A stretch of DNA of 64,000 nucleotides, taken from assembly GCF_007655135.1 (NCBI RefSeq), contig NC_045127.1:23478199-23542198 (forward strand), read 5' to 3'. Origin of the DNA: Punica granatum (taxonomy: Eukaryota > Streptophyta > Magnoliopsida > Myrtales > Lythraceae). The position numbers and the translations under genes were made by a program. Numbering within the stretch: position 1 is the first letter of the stretch; each line of letters opens with the position of its first letter. Shown piece by piece: positions 58,836-64,000 of the stretch. The notes under the pieces are model-generated. The model was given only the letters and a program-made list of their open reading frames with translations. It had not been told where the DNA came from and did no database searches.

Positions 58836-59830
58836 TAGATGATTTTATAGTTTCAAAAATATCCCGTCGATTTAGTCGTAGTGTGTGACCCTATAAGCTC
58901 CCGATTACGTTGACGGTAATATTAAAATCCCTATTTCAATATTACAAATAGTGAGCGGCATCTAGCAATGCATCACTATCACTCAAGTAATTAGAAAGTC
59001 AATTTCTCGAGAAACCTTGTGACCTATGTTACCATACAATATAATCCATTTGTCCTCTATATCTCTATTAAGCCCAATGCATGGTCGATGTCATCCTTGT
59101 ATGGCTCAATCTTTCTTTCTTGGTTTACTAGGAAAGTCTATCAGAACAAATGAGCTCGATATCCATATATCGACTCATTTTGGCATGCATACACTTTTAG
59201 ACTCTACCCACCAAATGGCCGTGAGATATCACTCTCGTTACGTAGGAAGGACAAATCTTGTCTTAGTCACTTACATTCTTCTCCATGCTCTGTGGCATAC
59301 CCAATAACTGTCTTTATAACTAGCCTGTTACAGTAGCGTTTGACAACATCAAAGTATACGACATTACATGTAGGAATCCATGGTGACCTCAAGTCAAAAG
59401 ACCACTACGCCATAATCACTATGAGAACTGCTAATGACAGCCACGTAACGATCCATGTAGCAGTCTCATGGCAGGTCAGTCTAGTACACATTACTCCTAA
59501 TGTATACTTGTGGTGTGACTTGATGTCTCCACATTCATGATCTATAATACTTGATCACAATCAACACCATACTAGTCTATTTGCATTATCATCGTCCTAA
59601 TTAATGATAATACTGTGACTAGTTACGAATAGTGTTCGGTAATCATAAGATCTCACTATCAAGTCATACTTGATACCTATTGGACCTATTATTCCAATGA
59701 CGTTATTGTGTAAAATTAATATTTAGCGCAATCCACACAATAACAGAAATGCCTCGTATTATAAAGAAATACATGTCATATTACAGAATTGATGACAGAT
59801 TGCCTTTAAGGCATACACCAATTCCTAACA
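58836..59830 (-). repeat. Proximal part of the copia 3' LTR
   Basis: Minus strand starts TGTTAGGAATTGG at 59830, right after the purine tract AAGTGGGAGAT (59831-59841). It continues through sequence typical of plant copia LTRs, such as GAGCTTATAGGGTCACACAC (about 58875-58894), and is cut at 58835 by copy B. Total LTR with the 43240-43955 part would be roughly 1.7 kb. Confidence 0.7.
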
Positions 59831-59844
59831 ATCTCCCACTTGCA

Positions 59845-62386
59845 CTAAAGCCAATCTGGCATCTCCTTAATACCTAAGGATCTAGTGTGAGCCTTATGCT
59901 TGCACTGTACAAGAGGCTTCGTAAGTGGATTTGCGAGATTCTCATATGTTGGTATTTTGCATATCTTCACATCTCCTATGTCGATGATCTCGCGAATGAG
60001 ATGGGAGCGTCTGAGTATATGTTTGGATCGCTGGTGAGACCTAGGTTTGTCAGTTTGCACAATGTCTCCATTGTTATCACAATAGAGATCCACTAGGTCT
60101 GCGATGCTGGATACCAGAGCAAGTTCTGTTGCAAACTTCTTAATCCAAACGGCCTCTTTTGTGACGTTAGAGGCAGTGATATACTCGGTCTCTGTGGTAG
60201 AGTCGGCTACCGTCTCTTGTTTGGAACTCTTCCAACTCACAGCACCTCCATTCAAGCAGAACACATACCTTGACTGCGATTTACTATCGTCCTTATCGGA
60301 CTAGAAGCTAGCATCAGTGTAACCTCTTACAACGAGCTCTTCTTCGCCTCATATACTAAGAACATCTCCTTAGTCCTTCGTAAGTACTTAATGATGTTCT
60401 TTACTGCGATTCAGTGCCTCTCACCTGGATCCGATTGGTACCGACTCGCCACGCTCAAAGCATACGAGACATCATATTGAGTGCATAACATAGCATACAT
60501 GATGGATCCAATAGCTGATGCATATAGAATCCTACTCATGCAGTCTCTCTCCTCCTAAGTAGAAGGACTTTGAGCCTTCGAAAGGCTTATGCCATGTAAC
60601 ATAGGCATCGATCCTTTCTTAGAATCTTACATGCTAAAGCGGCGAAGCACTTTATCTAGGTATGCACTTTGACTTAGGCCAAACAGTCTCTTGGATCTAT
60701 CTCTCTAGATCCTGATACCTAACATGTAGGTAGCTTCAACTAAGTCCTTCATGGAGAAACGCCTTCCCAACTAGGTCTTCACAGACTGTAGAGAAGGAAT
60801 GTCATTCCCGATCAAAAGCATGTCGTCTACATACAATACCAAGAAGATCACTACACTCCCACTAACTTTCTTGTAAACACAGGGTTCATTTTCATTATTA
60901 ATGAAACCAAACTCTTTGACCGCATCATTAAAACGAAGATTCCAGCTTCTAAAAGCTTGCTTCAGTCCATAAATAGACTGTTGCAGCTTGCAAACCTTTC
61001 TGGCACTTTGTGGATTGACAAAATTCTCAGGTTGTGTTATATACACATCCTTGAGGAGCGTCCCATTCAGGAAAGTAGTTTTAACGTTCATCTGCCAGAT
61101 CTCATAATCATAATAAGCTGCAATTGCAAGCAAGATCATGATGGATTTAAGCATAGCCACTGGGAAAATGTTTCATCATAGTCAACACCATGAATTTGTC
61201 TGAAACCTTTTACCACGAGTCAGCCCTTAAAGGTAATCACATTACGGTCCATGTCAGTCTTCTTCTTGAAGACACATTTACACCCAATGGGTTTTACCCC
61301 TTCAGGTGGATCAACCAAAGTCCATACTTAGTTAGTGTACGTGGACTACATCTCTGATCTCATGGCCTCAAACCATTTCTCGGAGTCTGGGCCTATTACA
61401 GCTTCCGCATATGTTGTAGGCTCATCATTATCGACGAGCAATACGTCATTATTTTGAGTCACGAGAAATCCATATCTCTGAGACTCATAATGTATCCTAC
61501 AAGACCTACAAGGCTCCTGTGTTATCTATGCAGAAGATTGTACCACAACACCTTGTGGTACTTATTCTACAATCTCACTCGTCGACCGTTGAATGTCATT
61601 TTGTGGTAGAACTTCCCCAAATTCTAATTTCCTCTCAGTAGTTCCTTTAAAGAGAAACTATTTCTCAAGGAATACAGAAATTCGAGCAACAAACACTTTG
61701 CCCTCAATGGCATTATAGAAATAGTATCCTCGAGTTTTTTTAGGATACCCCACAAAATAACATTTGTCCGATTTAGGACCAAGTTTATCAGAAGACAATC
61801 TCTTTACATAAGTTTCACAACCCCATATCTTTAGAAATCACATATTGGGATGCTTCCCGTGCCACATCTCATATGGTATCTTTTCAGCTGATTTCGATAG
61901 AGCATGGTTTAATATGAGAGTGGCTGTCTATAGAGCATATCCCTGGAAGGAGTCAGGTAAGTTCGCATGACTCATCAAAGATCGAACCATATCTAATAAA
62001 GTTTGATTCCTCCTCCCAGCTACATCATTCCATTGTGGTGTTCCGGATGGAGTCAGTTGGGATAAAATCACACACTGTCTAAGATAGTCAGCAAACTCAT
62101 TGTTCAAATATTTACCTCCTCGATCTGATCAAAGAACTTTAATGCTCTTACCCAATTGATTCTCCACTTCATTCTTAAATTCTTTGAACTTTTCAAAGAA
62201 TTCGGATTTGTGTTTCATCAAACATAAATATCCAAATCTACTGAAATTATCAGTAAATGTAATGAAGTAGAGATACCCACCTCTAGCAAGCTTGTTCACT
62301 GGTCCACATACATCAGTATGTATGAGAGCCATTGTCCACCGCATCACTCCAACAAAATCCTCGCCCAACGCTAAGCGAATCAAAAT
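59845..62386 (-). pseudogene. copia pol remnant (integrase, RT, RNase H)
   Basis: 62386-62129: integrase core with HTDVCGP and TFTDNFSRFGYL. 61160-60771: RT with EIWQMNVKTTFLNGTL, IYGLKQAFRSWNLRF and the active site LYVDDMLLI. 60264-59845: RNase H with [16 protein letters not shown] and the distal [13 protein letters not shown]. Between these blocks the coding sense is recognisable but broken by many stops and frame changes. Not functional. Confidence 0.85.
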
Positions 62387-62465
62387 AGGCCCTCTTTAGC
62401 GCCTTTCGCTATTCCCTAGCACTGACATTTGCTTCTGCATCTCCTGTGCAATCCTATCAAACTCG

Positions 62466-62715
62466 CATTAACCGTTTTTCGGTCTCCGGCCTCGCATTTA
62501 TCGCTTTTCGAGCCCCGGCCCCGCATTTACCGCTTTTCGAGCCTCGGCCCCGCATTTACCACTTTTCGGGCTCCGGCCACCGCATTTACCGCTTTCTGGA
62601 CTTCGGCCCCACATTTACTGCTTTTTGGGTTTAAACACCCCGCATTCACTGTTTTTGGGTTTAGACACCCCGCATTTACTGCTTTTAGGTTTTGACACCC
62701 ATTTACTGCTTTTGA
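62466..62715 (+). repeat. Minisatellite of copy C
   Basis: About eight units of 29-30 bp: CGCATTTACCGCTTTTCGAG plus CCTCGGCCC with variants. Shorter and closer to the copy A consensus than to that of copy B. Confidence 0.85.
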
Positions 62716-62947
62716 GTTCCAATTTTCGCTCCTTACACTTCCCGCTTCCTTACCATAATTCCTTTACCTTCATTTCTCGTTTACAGCGACAGGTCTGTGC
62801 ACTTGCACGGATTTCTCCTGCGCATCCAAAATAGGAGAGCAAGCGGCCATCAGGGGCGCCGTGGTAATCGCCGGGACCAAACCGGGGTACTTCTCAAAGT
62901 CTTTTGTTGCATCCTCTACTCAAGCACACAGTCAAAGAGGAGCAAAC

Positions 62948-64000
62948 TGTCAACACCCCGTTTTAGTTCACCAGCTCCAAGGAGGGGCAAAATTTTCATT
63001 TCTATCATCCATCATAGGGAAATATTTTTAGCTGATTGCTCAAGCATTCACGATTTTTGAAAATGGGGCATTTTCCTAATTTGACGCCAATTGTACAATT
63101 TTTCGAAAAAAATACTCTACGGGACGTCTTTGGATTTCATGTATATCAGCATCAATTTTCAGAATATGGGACAAAACTTGAGGCCGAAAAATCTTTTTTT
63201 GCACAACATTGATCCCATAATTTTTCTGAACGCAATGATAGTCCCAGATCATTTTTCTGACATCCAATCGAAAAGATGATAATTTTAGTCTTTACGCGTG
63301 TTAAATTCAACTTTTAAAATCTAATTTGAAAAAAAAAGGGTCAAACAAGTCTTCAAAATCAAGATTCGAAAAAAAAAAAGTCAAAGGGCGTTTGACTTCC
63401 ACTTCACCATTTCTTCCGCCCATTTTTCTTCCCTTTCCTTTCTCTTTTCTTTTCTTTTCCTTCGTTTCTTGCTTTTCTCTGCACCAAGCCTGCCATTTCC
63501 CTTTTTCCTTCTTCCTCCTGCCTGCAACTCCAAAAAGCCGAGCCGCCCATACCACCTCCTGCTCCCTGACCGAACCAACAAACTTTTTTTTTTCTTCCTC
63601 TCTTCTTCCTTTCTTCTTCTCTTTCTTCTGACTTCTCTGCTCTCCTTAGCCTACCTCTTCGACCAAGCCTTGTAGTAAAGACTCGAGCTTACAGTAGCCT
63701 ACCCCCTGCTCTCCTCCTTCTTCTTCTTCCTTTGTTTGGGCTGCCAGAGCCCACCCTAACCAACCCTTTATATCTTTCTTTTCTTCTTCCTCCCCCCTGC
63801 AACTCTGAAAGACCCGAGCTATCCCCATCTCTAACCAACCATCTCTCTTCCTCTTCATGATCATCCTCTTACCTCTCACACCACCCAACCTCTGTCATGT
63901 CCCTTTCCTCCTCTGAACAGGCTTGCACCCGAGCCTACGAGCCTCCCAGCAGCAGCCTACAGCTCCTCCATGCATCGTGAGCCCGATGTGGCCTCTTTCC
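62948..64000 (+). repeat. 3' LTR of copy C (partial)
   Basis: TGTCAACACCCCGTTTTAG after AAAGAGGAGCAAAC. It follows the copy B LTR through the GAGGCCGAAAAAT block (about 63180) and then an independent pyrimidine-rich section (63400-63900). Continues beyond the window. Confidence 0.8.

Larger units (their letters stand above)
58836..62386 (-). mobile_element. Ty1/copia element remnant, minus strand
   Basis: Order on the minus strand: integrase, RT, RNase H, purine tract, 3' LTR, which is the copia order. The 5' LTR, gag, protease and N-terminal integrase are missing: homology stops at about 62386 where copy C begins mid-element. Confidence 0.85.
62387..64000 (+). mobile_element. Large non-autonomous LTR retrotransposon, copy C (3' part)
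   Basis: Starts abruptly with GCCCTCTTTAGCGCCTTTCG, which matches copy B from 52980, in the middle of the internal region. It carries the minisatellite, PPT and the start of the 3' LTR, then runs off the right edge. Same orientation as copy B. Confidence 0.85.

Overview
The window is nuclear DNA of a flowering plant. It contains spliced genes with GT-AG introns, plant LTR retrotransposons (Ty3/gypsy, Ty1/copia and a large non-autonomous family with LTRs over 3-4 kb), Mutator-like and MITE-type DNA elements, and long AT-rich intergenic stretches. I cannot name the species. Everything was read by eye, and family assignments come from remembered protein families; no search was run.

Layout. Positions 1-7077 hold a large LTR element on the minus strand (copy A, cut by the window edge). 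Its outer LTR end lies inside a ~680 bp near-palindrome (7078-7754). At 7880-9000 is a broken RCD1/SRO-type gene (WWE plus PARP-like). MITEs, a tRNA-like TIR element and Mutator-like transposase remains follow (9.8-14 kb), then a second long inverted-repeat element (14.25-14.97 kb). At 15324-17505 lies the only gene that looks intact: a four-exon EngB/YsxC-type GTPase (EMB2001-like), predicted organellar. A gypsy cluster spans 18.5-30.5 kb: a pol tail, a full-length but mutated plus-strand element, then a second element fused tail-to-tail in inverse orientation. Two further host-gene relics lie side by side: a transcription factor IIIA pseudogene (31.18-32.86 kb) and an elongation-factor-like GTPase 1 (EFL1) pseudogene (33.47-35.95 kb) interrupted by a 200 bp MITE. 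A tRNA-Phe(GAA)-like sequence with a damaged T loop is at 36549.

From 36.6 to 43.2 kb the DNA is AT-rich, with a long-TIR element (39.5-40.1 kb), a SINE-like head and TA microsatellites. Copy B (43956-58830) is a complete 14.9 kb element of the large-LTR family: LTRs of ~4.44 and ~4.58 kb, PBS, PPT, no gag-pol, and a 29 bp minisatellite. It is inserted in the 3' LTR of a minus-strand copia element, whose pol remains at 59845-62386. Copy C of the same family begins abruptly at ~62387 and runs off the right edge.

The genes form no shared pathway. EngB, TFIIIA and EFL1 all touch ribosome production, but only EngB looks functional, so I treat this as coincidence. The most notable items are the three unannounced host-gene relics, the minisatellite open in all three forward frames, the palindromic gypsy fusion with mismatched LTRs, and the nested insertion with a near-perfect target duplication. 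I found no convincing new molecular system.
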